Origin: Prototheca cutis
Lineage: Eukaryota; Chlorophyta; Trebouxiophyceae; Chlorellales; Chlorellaceae
Length of the DNA: 64,000 nucleotides
Assembly (NCBI GenBank): GCA_002897115.2
Contig: BCIH01000009.1
Span: forward strand, 373,170-437,169
Reading direction: 5' to 3'
Below the pieces are notes generated by a model. That model did no database searches, was not told the DNA's origin, and saw only the letters and a program-made list of their open reading frames with translations. This document shows, piece by piece, positions 28,401-41,300 of the stretch (within the stretch, counting starts at the first letter, position 1; each line of letters starts with the position of its first letter). Position numbers and translations under genes: made by a program.

Positions 28401-31355
28401 CGGCCGCAGCCAACCCCGGTGGCGTGTCTGCCTTTGCCGTGCGCCCCGCCGCTTCCAGCCACCCACGCAGCGGCGCCAGGTTTTCTGTTCCCGTGTCATT
28501 GCCAGATGATTCCAGCACAAACAGGCCCGTCGTGTTGTCCACGACGATCACCGCATCGGCTGGAAGGTGGGGCCTCATTGTCGTCGTCGGCCCTGCAGTC
28601 CGCACTGCACACCGCACTCCCCCGGCATCAGTGGCAAGGGTGACCCGGAGGCGTGGTGGGTCGAGCTGGAGCTCAAACATCGGCACCGCAGGCGGGGCAT
28701 CGCCCCGTGCTAGGCTGCCCGGGTCACCACCATTCTCACCATAACCACGCCTGTCGCCTCCCCAGCGCCAGACGAGCGCGGCACGGAGCGCCGACAGCTG
28801 TTGTGCCGCGGCGGCCGCGCACACGCGGCGCAGCAGCGCGGGCAGGTCCGGTGTCGCGGCCGTGACGCCCGCGCGCAGGGGCACGGCGCTCCCGGCCGCA
28901 GGGTCGCCTAGTTCAGGGCTCACACTCACGGCCAGGCCGTCCTCGTCCTCGGCCAGGCCGAGCTCCAGCACAAGACCCCTGTCTCGGGTGGGCATTGACC
29001 CTGCGTCCCCAGCGCCCCGTCGTTCAGTAGTGGCGGGGGGGCCAGCAGCGGCAGCTTGCGTTTCCGGGGCCGCCTTGCTCGGGCCTGGGGTGCTGCTCTC
29101 CGGCACAGCCAGCGAGATTCCCCCATTGGCCGCAGTGCCATTGCCACCAATATCACCACCGTCCCCCCCACAACAAAGGCGTGACAGCTCGCCGGCGGAA
29201 ACCAGAGCCACACTGGGCCAGAGGCGGAGGCGGATGCCCGTGCCGACGTCGCGCGCTCGCTCCAGGGACAGTTGTCCCGCCCAAGGCCCCTCGGCCTCCA
29301 GCTGACGCGCGGCCGGCACGAGCGCCGCGCCCAGCGCCGACCGAACCGCTGCGCGGTGCAGCACCCGGTGCATCAGCACCAGCGGCTGCGCCAGTTCTGG
29401 AGAAAAGCCCGGCGGAAGGTTCGGTGGTACCGTTGCAGTACTGCTGCCGCTGGCATTGGATCGTTGTCGACCGGTGGTTCGGTAGTCTACCGTCGTCGGC
29501 AGCTGCTGGCTGCCGGGTGCCGAGGCATCCTCAGCCTCCTTCACCGCCGGCACCTCCTCTTCTTCCTTGACCGGGGCAAGCCTGGCAACCGCGGCCCCAC
29601 CACCGCCATGCTGGGAATCTGACAGCCCCAGCGAAGCGGTAGGGACGCCGCTGCTGGTCGCCGGCGCCCCGCCACCCGCGCGCCGGGGCTGCTCGGGGAA
29701 ACGCACGAGGTCCAGCCTGCCCAAGGAAGAAAGTGCGGCCAGGTCCGAGGCCACCCACATGCGCTGCTCCACCATGGACCGGATCCACTCCTCCAGCGCC
29801 ACTGCGGTTTTTGACGCCGGTGAGGGCGGCGTGGCATGTTCGTTGTCGCCGTCTGATCCAGCCGCGCCTTGCCGGCGGCGGTGCCAGTCGGGAAGGAGCT
29901 CGATGCTCAGCACACGCCAGCGCCACTCATTCGTCGAGTGGCGGGTGTCGTGGGACGGAACAGACGGATCGGCAGCGCCCGCTGCGGCGGAATCCACACC
30001 CTTGCCTGCTGTCTCAGGCGCTCCATTTCCCTCGCCGTCTCTGGCGTCGGGTGGTGTCTGCACCGCGGGACCAAGCACATCGCCGCCGCCCGCCTCATGG
30101 GGGGAAACGACTTCAGCGCCACCACCGACAGTCACGGTCCGCCCTTCCTTGCTGTCCGTCTCCCCGCCGTACTGGGCCAGGGTCACCTCCGGCGTGGGCG
30201 CGGGGACCAGGGTCAAACGCACCACATACGTCCCCTGTGCACTGGCCAGCGTCGCCACGGGGCCATCCAGGCTCTGCACCCTGAGGGCTTCCGGCCGAGT
30301 CTCCTGTGCCAGAATTTTCAAGAGCCGGCATTTCATCAGAGCACAGACACCGTTACGAATGGGATCGCACAATGCTGAGCATCACACCAATTTCGTGCAC
30401 GGCGTACGTGCCATTCCACCAATGTCCCCCCGCCCCAAGTCCAACACTCGGCAGTGCTTGCCATACCTCAAGAAGCTTGCTGCGGAGGAGCATGCCCAAC
30501 TGCCCCGCAGCTGCCGCTGCATCCTCGGGTGCCTCTGGTTTCGGGGGCATCCCCGCCAACTCCTCTATGCACTTTGGCAGCAGCTCGTATGACCCTGGCG
30601 AGATTTGAGTTGGATCGGGGTGTCCCACGTGAGGCGTGCACCGACAATCACCAGTGCTGGCTCAGGCCGGCCAGGGCAATGAATGGCACGGTCTGACAAC
30701 AGCTCGAGCGCAAGCATGACACCCTAGAAATAACAGCTTATAACCCCTTCCCAACCGACCCACCATGCTCGACGACGTGCAGCGCCGTCGGCACATCATA
30801 GGCCGGCGCAGTCGTGGCCGCGAGCTCGCCATGCAGGAATGCCAGCTGGTCCGCGCTTTCTTGCAGCGCTGCACCGTGCAGCGCGGCGGCTTCCAGTACG
30901 CGCCTGCATTCGGCCACCGCCCGTGCCTTGGCCGACCACGCGGTGGCCACTGCCAGGCGCTGGAGTTGCTGCCGGGAGGCATGGAGCTGGGCCAGCAGGG
31001 CACGCTTGCTGCATGGGAGAGATGGGATTTCAGGGTGGCTGTGTGTGATGTCAACATGCTGCGACCACGCCACGACCAACCAAGGTCGCTCTCACCTCCG
31101 TTCACGTGCATGCACCCAGGCTGGTTGTGCATCCCCCATCCATGAGCACGGCAGGTGCTGTGTCCATGCAATGATCATGCATGGCATCGGGGAGCGCCAG
31201 ATCCCATCACGTGGCCCCGACGCGCACCGTTCATGGTCCGGGAGCCCCGGGAGCGCTCGGGCCACGGTGTGCAAGCCGTCGTGCGCCTGCCGCACCACCT
31301 CTTCGAGCAGCCCGCGCAGCTCCAGCAGGCGCAGAGAGGTGATGGTGTCCCCCAT
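25472..31355 (-). CDS. MED14: Mediator complex subunit 14 (MED14)
   Basis: Five exons: 31228-31355, 30764-31008, 30467-30594, 26985-30303 and 25472-26808, all in phase, giving 1,718 aa. MED14 is the backbone of Mediator, linking head, middle and tail for RNA polymerase II initiation. The N-terminus aligns with plant MED14: LPDHERKRALLAQL, then PAYDVPTALHVVEHGSYELL, PKCIEEL, LLRSKLLE, and after the next junction a TRPEALRVQSLDG strand and WRWRVLSIELLPD. The middle is long, Gly/Ala/Pro-rich and poorly conserved. The C-terminal exon includes a HCFLSRVVTACELVGG helix. The start at 31355 gives a short N-terminus normal for algae. The gene is divergent from DIS3 across about 500 bp. Confidence 0.9.
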
Positions 31356-31863
31356 GGGACAAGGAGGTGGACCCTCACCGCATCGCGATCCGTGCCGTCA
31401 TGACCAACCCGTGAGGGCCCGAGTGATCCTGTGGACCCCTGTGTCCTCCGCGCCGCCACAACAACGTCCTATTCCGCGCTGAAATCGGTAGCTGGGTATC
31501 GATTTCTGACTTGCAGGGAGGATTAGCTTGGGATTCTAGCCACACCTGCTGCGTGGGCACGCAAATCGTCGGGCGGAGTCTGTCGAGCGGTCCCCCGCCC
31601 CAGTTCAACAAGACATCGAGCCGCCCTGTTTTGAGGCCAGGCCGGGCCTACATGCATGGATCGCGTGCAGATACCAGCACAGCCTGCTTTCACAGCAGAC
31701 GTTTATGAACGTGTGTAATAGCTCCATTAGATATTGATTCCATTACCGCTGCTTGGTTGTAGCGCAAGCCCGCCGAGACGCACTGCCCCTCGGGCTGTTC
31801 CCATGTGTTGGAGGTAGATAGACTTCAGCAGCATCCCCTTCCCGAGCAGCGAGGCGAGCCAAG
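31356..31863. promoter_or_regulatory. Divergent promoter region, MED14 / DIS3
   Basis: About 510 bp between the two start codons, so both promoters lie here. No TATA box or other definite element was identified. Confidence 0.5.
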
Positions 31864-34800
31864 ATGCTGCACTCCAAGACTTTCCTGAAAAAGACCAAGC
31901 GGGGTCAGATTATGAAGGTGGGATAGCACGGCTGGGAGCATGCCTGGCGGCAAGCTGAGGGAATGGGCTGCGCTCTTGACAATACCGGCTGGTCCTTCAG
32001 GCAGACAGGCTGCAGTCCGTGTGCACGCTGCTGCTGGCTTGGTGCGGTTACATGCACATGATGTCTCACTGGGCACGAAGAGCCTGCCACATACCCTGGT
32101 GCGCCTGCCTTCACCCTGGTTTGCCGCCTTCCCCACTGCGCAGGTGGTGAGGGAACACTACCTGCGAGAGGACATCTATTCTGGCAGCCCATTGGACCCG
32201 GAGTGTGACCCCTCGGCCTACACGCTGAGCCCTGATGCCGACCGCTACATTGTCATCGACACCAACGTGGCACTACACCAGGTGTGCTGGTTCTGTGCAG
32301 GTCGTGGGTTGGATTAGTCGGGCGGGATGGGCAGCTGAACGGGTGGCTGTGGCAGTGCAAGATGGCTGGTGCTGCCCCCGACCAACAAAGGGCTCCTTAC
32401 CAAGCAATGGCAGGGAGTTTGAGGACATGCACGGTATTATTACTGGTAACATTCCTCACAATTAGAACACTCTGGATGTACTCCCACAGATGGATTTGCT
32501 GGAGCATGCTGCCGTGACGGATGTCGTCGTGCCAGCGGTTGTGCTGGAGGAAGTCCGGGCTCGGAATCAATCCGTGTTTCAGCGGCTCAAGGCACTGACT
32601 ACAAACGGTGCAAAGCGGTTTTACGTCTTTGCCAACGAAAACCACAAGTACGTGGCTTGCCTGTTTTGGGGGGGGGGTTTTGCCGCAGGATGTGTTTCTC
32701 TCGGGGAGGCAAAACACATGGTTCCTCCCGGGTGCCTTTGCGCGCCCTGGTGGGGGGGATCACCTGATGACCCCAGCCTGTCTCCCTATCATCCATCCAC
32801 ACGCTGCAGGGACACGTACGTCAAGCAGGAGGCCGGGGAGTCACCCAATGACCGCAACGACCGTGCCATTCGCCGGACAGCCGAGTGGTACGCGCAGCGG
32901 CTTCCTGACAAGCCCATCCTGCTCCTGACAGACGATGCCGCCAACAGGGTCAAAGCCACGGAGGCCGGCCTCACAGCTAAAAGCTGCATCGTGAGTGGAC
33001 CTTGAGGAAGGTGTTTGCGGGTCTGTTGGCATCGGTGGATTGGCAGGTCTGCTGACTTTGCATGCGCATTCAATAACGGCGGGTAGTAGGTGAACTCCTC
33101 CCCCTGCCCAATGCCCCGATGTTGTCGCCGGAGCTGCTCTGCATGCTCGTAACTCGAGAGTGATTGGAAGCGTGCAGCAAACTTCCCTGAACAAACACGC
33201 TGACAACTGGGTGACACAACCGTCAACCCAGGAGTATGCTCGGATGCGGGAGGACGTCCCGGAGCTGGCGGATGTTGTGAGCGCAGGATTGGCCACCGCG
33301 GCAGAGGAGAGCACAGGTGCGCAGGGTTTGGGGTGCTGGCCGGAGGGGTTGGATGCAGAGCAGCGTGTGTGGCGTGGCATGGCGGCCATGGCGGGATGGG
33401 ATGCGGAGTGCGGTGGCAGGTCTAAAGGCGGCAGGAAGCTTGATGATGCCGTGACCTGACCAGGCGCCTCTCGAGAAGGGGCACACCGTGCGATGCTGGT
33501 GCTTGTGCAGCGTTGCCTAAACTTACCCTCTACCGAGCCTCCGACTCCCCCAACCAAACCTGCACAGCCCTGCGTGCTGCGGGGGGCCAGAAGAAGCGGC
33601 GGGTCTACGAGGACCACCGCCCGCTGTCCGAGGTGATGGCCGGGGTCAAATCCGGGCGCTACCACCAGGGCGCGATACGCGTGTCGCGGTTCAACCCCTG
33701 GGAGGGCTACGTCGGCTGCGAGGGCGTCGACGGGGACATCCTGCTCAGCGGCCGAACCGCACTCAACCGTGCCTTTGACGGCGACGTCGTCGCTGGTGAG
33801 TAGGGGTTGGTTAGTCAGCTGAGTGGTCTGTTGTGGGATCTTGTTTTTGGTTACAAGGGTTGCGCTCGCATTGGAGGGAGTGTGCCACGCAGGAACGAAT
33901 GCGTGACGTGTGCAGGGTTTCAGTGCGGGCTTCCAAGGGAGAGAGTGTCGTTCATTCAGGCAGGGACATTCTGAAGAGCATTGCAAGTTGTGGGCCCCAC
34001 CTCGGCCAACAAAGCCTGCGCGTCACCGATACCAGCCCCCATTCTTCTGCAGTGGAGCTTCTGCCCGAGGAGCAGTGGCGCGGGGCATCGGCCCGTCTGC
34101 CGACCGCGGCGGAGCTGGACCAGGCCGCAAGCGAGGAGGAAAGCGCGGAATCCGGCGCCGATGGGGTGCGTGTGGTTGCAGTGGAGACGGCCGACGAGGT
34201 GCCTGATCGGGAGCTGGAGGGCGGGACCAAGCTCCCCACGGGCCGCGTGGTCGGCATCATCAAGCGCAACTGGCGCAGCCGGGGGTACGCCGCCGCCCTG
34301 CTCCCACCAAAGGACGGCCGGGCTGCTGTTGCAAGCGGCGCGACGGTGTCAATACTCGTCTGCCCCGTCGAGCGGAGGTACCCTTTCATCCGCATCCATA
34401 CCCGCCAGGCGGCGACGCTGGCCGACAAGCGCATCGTCGTGGCGCTGGATGGCTGGGAAGCGGACTCACTGTACCCGACTGGGCACTATGTCCGCACGTT
34501 GGGCACCATCGGCGACCGCGAGACCGAGACAGAGGTGTTGCTGCTCGAGAACGACATCAACACCGACCCTTTCACGCCCGCGGTCCACGCCTGTGTGCCG
34601 CATTTGCCCTGGAGCGTGACTGACTCAGACCGCGCCGACGCTTCCCGTGTCGATCTTCGCCACCTGCCCGTCTGCTCCGTCGATCCGCCGGGGTGCAAGG
34701 ACATTGACGACGCGCTCCACGTTCGCAAGTTGGAAAATGGAAACTTGGAATTGGGCGTCCACATCGCCGACGTCACCCATTTCCTCAAGCCCGACACCGC

Positions 34801-36748
34801 TATGGACGAGGAGGCCATGCGCAGGTGCGCGTGGGGGGGGGGGGGGGGGGCATGTTGGCAGCGTTTGTTCTGGACATGTATCCTTGTGCGGAGTGTCAAG
34901 GAAGGGAGAGCACCCCCACCCCAGCAACACCACCGCCATGCTGATGACTCCCTCCCTTCCTCCCAAGCTGACGCAAAGTTTACCCCAAACCCAAATGCTA
35001 CTGTACGCAGGGCGACGACGGTGTACCTTGTCCAGCGCCGGATTGACATGCTGCCCAAGCCGCTGACCGAGGACATTTGCTCGCTGCGGGCGGATGTGGA
35101 GCGTCTGGCCTTTTCCGTGCTGTGGGAGGTCACTTCCGACGCCCAGGTTTGGCTGTCGTTGGGCCGATTGATTGCTCTGGTGTGGATGGCACGTATGATG
35201 GCTCCAGGCGGCGGCAGCGGTCCTTTCAAGGCTGTCGCCTGGCCATGAGATGCATGCACGCCCTTTTCATACATGTGTTCAGAGTTCCCACATAATACCT
35301 CCAATTGCCTCTCATCCCCTCCCCTCCCAACAACCGCCACAACAGATTGTGTCGACCCAGTTCACAAAGAGTATCATCCGGAGTCGGGCGGCGCTGACGT
35401 ACGCCGAGGCGCAGACGCGGATGGAGGACCCTCGCATGACGGACGAGATCACGAGCTCCCTGCGTGAGATGAACCGCCTTGCCAAACTGCTTCGGCAGCA
35501 GCGGACGGACCGCGGCGCGCTGAGCCTGGCGTCGCCCGAGGTCAAATTTGAAATTGATACCGAGACGCACGACCCGCTGGACGTGGGCATGTACCAAGTC
35601 CGGGAGGCCAACCAGATGGTGGAGGAGATGATGCTGCTGGCAAACTGCTCCGTTGCCGCTGCCACACTGGCCTCGTTCCCGGCCTGCGCCCTGCTGCGAC
35701 ACCACGCCACGCCGCCTCCCCGCCAGTTCCAACCCCTGCTCAAGGCCGCTGCCGCCACAGGGTTCTCCATCGATGTCTCCTCCAACAAGGTGCATTTGGC
35801 TTTGTCGCCTCGTGTTGGCCGAGGCAGGAAGTTTTTTGATTGACCAAATATGATTGGGTTGTGATGTGCATGGTTGATTGGGTGGTCCAGGTGATGTGCA
35901 TGGTTGATTGGGTGGTCCAGGTGATGTGCGGAACCTGCTGCTGCTGTGCCGCCGCGCCTGTTCGTTGCTATCCCCTCGGCAACTGGGATGATGACGCTGG
36001 GGTTTGTAGAAATCAACCACCATTACCATCGCCATGACTAAACCCAAACAAAAACAATGTATAGGCCCTGGCCGCGAGCTTGGACAAGGCGGTGCGCCCA
36101 TCGGATCCGTACTTTTCCAAACTCATCCGGATCATGGCAACGCGGTGCATGACCACGGCACTGTATTTCTCCTCGGGCGAGGCGTCAGAGCCTGAGTACT
36201 ATCACTACGGCCTGGCCGCGCCTATCTACACCCACTTCACCTCCCCCATCCGGCGCTACGCCGACGTGGTGGTGCACCGTGTGCTCATGGCCACGCTGGG
36301 CCTGGCGCCCCTGCCGGCGTCGATGCGCGACCGGGCCCGGACGGCAGCCACGGTGGACAACCTCAACCTCCGCCACCGCAACGCGCAGATGGCGGGGCGG
36401 GCGAGCGTCGAGCTCCACACCCTCATCTTCTTTAGAGGGAAGACGGTGCTCGCCGACGCCCGCGTGGTCAAAGTCCGTGCAAACGGTATGCTGGTCTTTG
36501 TGCCGAAATACGGCATTGAGGGCCCCGTGCACTGGGGCGACGTCGATGACGGCAAGAACCCCGCCAACAATCTGGTCTACGACGAGGAGAAGCAGCAAGT
36601 GGCGGCGGCAGACGGCTCGCTGGCCTTTACCATTTTTGACCCGTGCGCCGTCGCCATCTCTGTGGAAGAAGGGTTTGCCAACCGCCGCACGCTGCGGCTG
36701 CGTCTTGTGGACCGGAGCAGTCTGCCCGAGGCCGACCGCATGGGCTGA
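31864..36748 (+). CDS. DIS3: Exosome exo/endoribonuclease DIS3 (RRP44)
   Basis: Ten exons: 31864-31917, 32144-32281, 32490-32647, 32810-32990, 33232-33316, 33568-33795, 34053-34824, 35011-35146, 35346-35789 and 36065-36748, all in phase, giving 959 aa. DIS3 is the 3'-5' RNase II subunit of the exosome. The PIN endonuclease domain (residues about 50-185) keeps its acidic residues in YIVIDTN, VLEEVR and TDDAANR. Cold-shock domains follow (HQGAIRVSRFNPWEGYVG; GRVVGIIKRNWRSRGY). The RNB catalytic motif DPPGCKDIDDALH is intact near residue 490, and an S1 domain closes the protein (GMLVFVPKYGIEG). Both nuclease centres look active. The intron 34825-35010 begins near an 18-G run, and intron 35790-36064 holds a 30-bp tandem repeat. 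Confidence 0.95.
34833..34850 (+). repeat. Poly-G run in a DIS3 intron
   Basis: Eighteen consecutive G, eight bases after the intron's donor (34825). It is as long as the run at 2419-2436. Confidence 0.9.
35861..35929 (+). repeat. 30-bp tandem repeat in a DIS3 intron
   Basis: Two exact 30-bp units (35861-35890 and 35891-35920) plus 9 bp of a third. Each unit ends in TCCAG and the next begins GTGATG, so every border looks like an acceptor joined to a donor. It lies inside the intron 35790-36064. Confidence 0.9.
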
Positions 36749-36866
36749 ATTGTCATAGGAGAATTCCTCCATGCAACCTTGCCAGGTGTGCAGCCCCCCT
36801 CTTTGGTGGGTGTGCACTGGTGCCGTGCACGTAATGATGAGAAAATCGACCCCAATCAACCTGCTG

Positions 36867-36871
36867 TGTAA
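36867..36871 (+). promoter_or_regulatory. TGTAA polyadenylation signal, DIS3
   Basis: TGTAA about 120 nt downstream of the DIS3 stop in the convergent gap with NTF2. Confidence 0.55.
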
Positions 36872-37005
36872 TAATACGGCATCGATCACCCAAAGGGAAG
36901 GAACGGGATCGATGTGGGCTGGAACCTGTCGCTCTTTTCTTTTGGACAGCTGTGATGAACACCACCCCACCCGGCGCTCAGGAGGCCATGCCTACAACAG
37001 CAGCG

Positions 37006-37010
37006 TTACA
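37006..37010 (-). promoter_or_regulatory. TGTAA polyadenylation signal, NTF2
   Basis: TGTAA on the minus strand 59 nt after the NTF2 stop. Confidence 0.6.
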
Positions 37011-37068
37011 AGCCCATCGGCACCCCACCAACTGAGATGGACTCGGCGCCCCAACCGTGCTGCCATCC

Positions 37069-37984
37069 TCACGCGTAGTTGAGCCGGAACAGATCTGCGG
37101 GATGGCAATCGATGCCAGACGGATGGATGGGTGTCTGTTGATCGCCAGAATGTTCAACTCGCCTGCCCTCGCATGCATGCATTGCCACTGCCTTGAACAG
37201 CGGTCAAGCCAGATTACCCCGCAAAAACCTACCAGCTCACCATTTGTGACGACAAAGCTGCCGTTCAGTGGTGCCAGGTGGAACGTCTGGCTAAACTTGA
37301 GCGGGTTGCTCTCGCCCTCAGTCTGTAAGGGGCGGTGGCGCATTTCATCAGTGTACTGTTGAGGGCGATGCATGACATGACCCGAGAGCCGCATGGTGCC
37401 CATTTCGCAACATCCAGAGGTCCCCTGGCCCGTTTCCTAAGACAAACGCCATACAACAACCAGTCCCCTCACCAGCAGCTGGCCGGTGGCGAAGACAATC
37501 ACGCCGCCCGACACGGAGGGTTGGGCGTCGAGGGAGGAGATCCGGTGTTGGCATTGCTGGAACGGCAGCGACGCCAGCTTCTGGACAATCTGCACGTTTG
37601 TTGCGCGGGTGGAAACAAGGGAAATGGCGTTGCAGCCTGAAAACAGAATGTCATGATTTCTGACTCCCCAATTCTCGACACAAACATACATTACGGGTCC
37701 ATTCCAGGGACCCAATGACGTCCAAAATGACATCACCTGCTGAGCTCCCTGGAACTTTTGGCCCTCGAACGTCAGCAGGGACTGATCCTGGTACAGGCCC
37801 ACCAGGTTGGCCCGGTTGGAGTCAAATGTGGCGTAGTAGTGGTCCGTGAAGGCCTGCGTAAAGTGAGAGCGTGGGCATGGAGGTCTGCGGGGGCACGGAG
37901 CGGTGGAGCCGCAGCTAGGTTCGAACGCAGGCGGGCACGCTGGCATGCGTCGCGCACCTTGGCCACAGCCTCGGGGTCCGCCAT
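37069..37984 (-). CDS. NTF2: Nuclear transport factor 2 (NTF2)
   Basis: Five exons: 37958-37984, 37737-37853, 37473-37589, 37241-37322 and 37069-37094, in phase, giving 122 aa, the normal length. NTF2 is a homodimer that carries RanGDP into the nucleus through FG nucleoporins. Almost every block matches plant NTF2: AFTDHYYATFDSNRANLVGLYQD, split as usual; SLLTFEGQKFQG; LASLPFQQCQHRISSLDAQPS; LKFSQTFHL; and the C-terminal NDLFRLNYA. No targeting peptide is present. It is divergent from the LSD1-like gene. Confidence 0.95.
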
Positions 37985-38363
37985 GGTGATGATTGATCTG
38001 GAAACTGAAAACTCCTGGGACTGGAATAAGTGTCTTTGCGTACCCCCTGCGCTTCTTGCTATAGCCGCACACCCGCGTGTGTCTCCGCGAGATTTCGCGG
38101 ATTTCCCATCTTCAGAGCCCTGAGCGATCCTTGATCTTCAAACCCTGCATGCAGACCGATACAATGCCAGGCGAATCAGAGACTGCAGTATGCTCTCGAA
38201 ACAAAATGCAAACTTTGCATGTCATCCCAGGATGTAGAATGCTATGACGGAGCGTGCGTGTGCAGGAGCGTCCTGAGAACGGCGTGGCAGTGTCGACCGG
38301 CCACCGCCACCCAGCCACCCCGGCGGCCTCATAAGCCTAGCCGTTGCGTTGCATTCTTTAGAG
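37985..38363. promoter_or_regulatory. Divergent promoter region, NTF2 / LSD1-like
   Basis: About 380 bp between two start codons on opposite strands. No recognisable core promoter element was found. Confidence 0.45.
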
Positions 38364-41300
38364 ATGGCATTTGATGCAGCAGGATACTCTGGAGGCTATG
38401 GCCTGCGGCAGAGGTTGAGTCCACAGTCTGCTGCAGCCCCTGGAGGGGATGCCACCCACCCGGCAGCTGAGGCCACAGTGGCCGTGGGCTGCCGGCCACG
38501 CACGCTGACGCGGGCCGAGCAGCTCCGCTTCTCGGCATTCAGCACGAGCTATTTGGAAGCAAGGTGGGTTTAGTTCTGGCGTTCCATGGTGTGGAGTGGA
38601 ACTAGGGGATTGTGCAGGGTGCACAACAGGCGCGCTCCACAGTCTCCATTCTAGAGTAACAGGAGACGTGTGCAGCGGCAACAGCAGCAGCGGCAGCGTC
38701 CCTCTGAATACAGAGCTCAAAGCCTTTTCATAAATACTCTCGGTCTCCAGGAACCACGTGCTGATGCGGTGGCACGAGCATGTCTGCAGAAAGCTCACCG
38801 AAGCCGACTGCGTAGGTGAGTATCGAGCTTGGAACCCTTGGGGACTCCTGGAGTAAACTCTCGATGTATGTGCTCCTGATTTGAGCAATGTTGTTGTGGA
38901 GCCCAATGGTGCTGTCCTGCTGTGGTCTACTGGCACCATTCTTGGGTGCTCACAGCCACAGGAGGAGACTGCCTTTCCTGACAACATCCCATTGCAGCAT
39001 CTGGGCTGGCGGCGGGACTCTCGGAGCAGCGTGTGCGGGATGCCTTTCGATTCCTGGACAGACAAGGCCTCATTAATTTCGGGCTGCTCGACCTGAAAAA
39101 GCAGGATGCCGGAAACGGCGGCGCGGCAAGCGGTACGGCCGAGGTCTCTGAAGATGCCATCGAAGGTGCTCTGTATGAGCTCCTGGAAGGCGCGGACATG
39201 CAGGTGAACCCTAGGGATTGTGTGTGGGAAATGCTGCTGCAGTCGACTATGGATGCCTGGATGGCATTTAGAATGGTGGTCGGGCGTTGAGTTCTGTTGA
39301 TAGGGCCTGCACAAATGGGCGACTCTGCAGGGGCTTGGAACGAGCCCACAGCGGTATCATAGCTTGATTGCCAAGCGCCGCTGCAATCCTGGCCCTCTGG
39401 ACTCTGCAGGAAGTCACGGAGAAGTCGCTGCGGCAGCAGGTAGGGGAGAAGCTCGGCGCCGACATGGCCCCCTACAAGAAGCTGGTCAAGTCCCTGGTGC
39501 GTAGCAGTGGTTGAGGTTCCACAATTTGCAGGGCTGCTGGAAAGCAGGCTGTGTTAGGGGGGCTGGGTTCCGGGACTGGCAACGGGGTGTTGGGGTCTGC
39601 GACTGCCTCCCAACAGGCCCAGACGCCGTCTGGTAGGTGGTATTTCCATCTCCGGCCCTGGCAACACCGACACTCTAAACCGATAGGTGATGGGTTTTCT
39701 GGAGCGTGGTGGTCCAGACCCGGCTTTCGTGGCCCGGCAGAACAAAGCGAAGAAACGGGCCGCCACGGCCGCAGCAGGGGCAGAGGCCGAGAAGAGAAAG
39801 GTCTTTGTCATCGGAGCCGGACCCGCTGGATTGACTGCCGCCCTGCACCTCCAGGTGACTCACTTGGACGGTTTGCTCCTTGTCATTGACGGCAGCACAT
39901 GTGTGCGTGCCCCATTCACTCGCTTCCTCCATACAGTGACGCAGCAACGAAGTAAGCATTCCTGTGCCCTCCTTCACAACGATCTACAGAACCAAGGCGT
40001 GGACGTGACGGTGTTGGAGGCACGGGAACGTGTGGGCGGCCGCGTGCACTCGTTTTCTGGTGGCGGTCTTGGGGTGCCAGTGGATCTGGGTGCCTCCATC
40101 GTCACGGGGATCGCGTCGGATGTGAGCAAGGGCCTGCGTCCCGACCCTTCGGCCGTGCTGTTCCGCCAGCTGGGTATCGAGTTGAACAAGCTGGGCAAGG
40201 ACCTGCCCCTGTTTGTGAGCCCCCAGCCCCTTGATGCCAAGCTTGACGCCCGGATAGAAGGGTGCGTACATGGTGGGGACTTGTGCTTTTGCGTATTATG
40301 TGGCCTGTCCGTCCCTTTTTTTGGGCAGAATGGCGGTCCAAGGTTGGGCCAATACAGCCCCCCATTCCAACCATGAACATGAAATCTGCAGGCTTCAGAA
40401 CCGGCTGATGGACGATGTGGCGGCGCGGCTGGAGGCCCTGCCCGAGAAGGAAAGCGAGGCACTGAGCTACGGTGCAGCCTTGGAGCGTGCGCTGCGGCGG
40501 CGGCAGCGCCGCGGCACGCTGTTCGAGGGCGAGGGTGAAGATGATGCTCGAAGCCGGCCATTGGGGGGAGTGGAACCTCGGGCAGAACCGGCCGCAAATG
40601 ACGGTACAGTGGAGATCGTGCTTGGCACCACAGAGAACACCAGTGTCGCGGCACAGGTCGAGGCATGTGTGGACGGCATCGTGGCGCAGGTCTGCGGCGC
40701 CGACGGCGGGGTCCCTGCCGAGCCCCTGCCAGCTGCCCTGCCACCGAGCCCCGATGCCGAGCCTCAGGCGGCCGAGCCTCACGCGGCCGAGCCTCACGCG
40801 GCCGATGGAGGCCTCACGGCAGAGGAGGAAGCCATCCTGCAGTGGCACTGGGCAAACCTGGAGTACGGCTGCAGCGCCTCCCTGCACGAGGTGAGTGGGT
40901 GGGGGCGGCGTTGGCTGTGGCGAGGGTGATGATGATGATGTGTAATGATGCAGTTTTGATCTAGGGACGCACCCATGCTGCTTTGGACGAGGAAACCTCT
41001 CCCCCAATAAATACAGTGAGCTCAAACCCCCCCACCCCGAGCCACCCGCCTACGCGTCGATCAGCCCCCTCCATCCAAAACAACTTCTGACACAGATCTC
41101 GGCGGTGCACTGGAACCAGGACGAGGAGTTTGGCGGGTTTGGGGGCCCGCACGCCATGGTCCCAGGTGGCTTTGACGCTGCATTTCGGGCCGTGGCCGCC
41201 GCGCTGCGCGACGTGCGACTGGGCTGCCGCGTGCGCATCGTGCGCAGCGTGGGCGACCGGCGCGTGGCGCTGGAGCTGGAAGGGTCGAGTGAAGTACTGG

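Larger units (their letters stand above)
36749..37068. other. Convergent intergenic region, DIS3 / NTF2
   Basis: About 320 bp between two 3' ends. It holds a TGTAA for each gene, one per strand, and no ORF of note. Confidence 0.5.

Noticed and set aside
29567..30592. A 341-codon plus-strand frame opposite MED14
   Set aside because: It is antisense to a well-supported MED14 exon. In this GC-rich coding DNA the opposite strand stays open by chance, and the translation is Pro/Ser/Arg-rich without family features.
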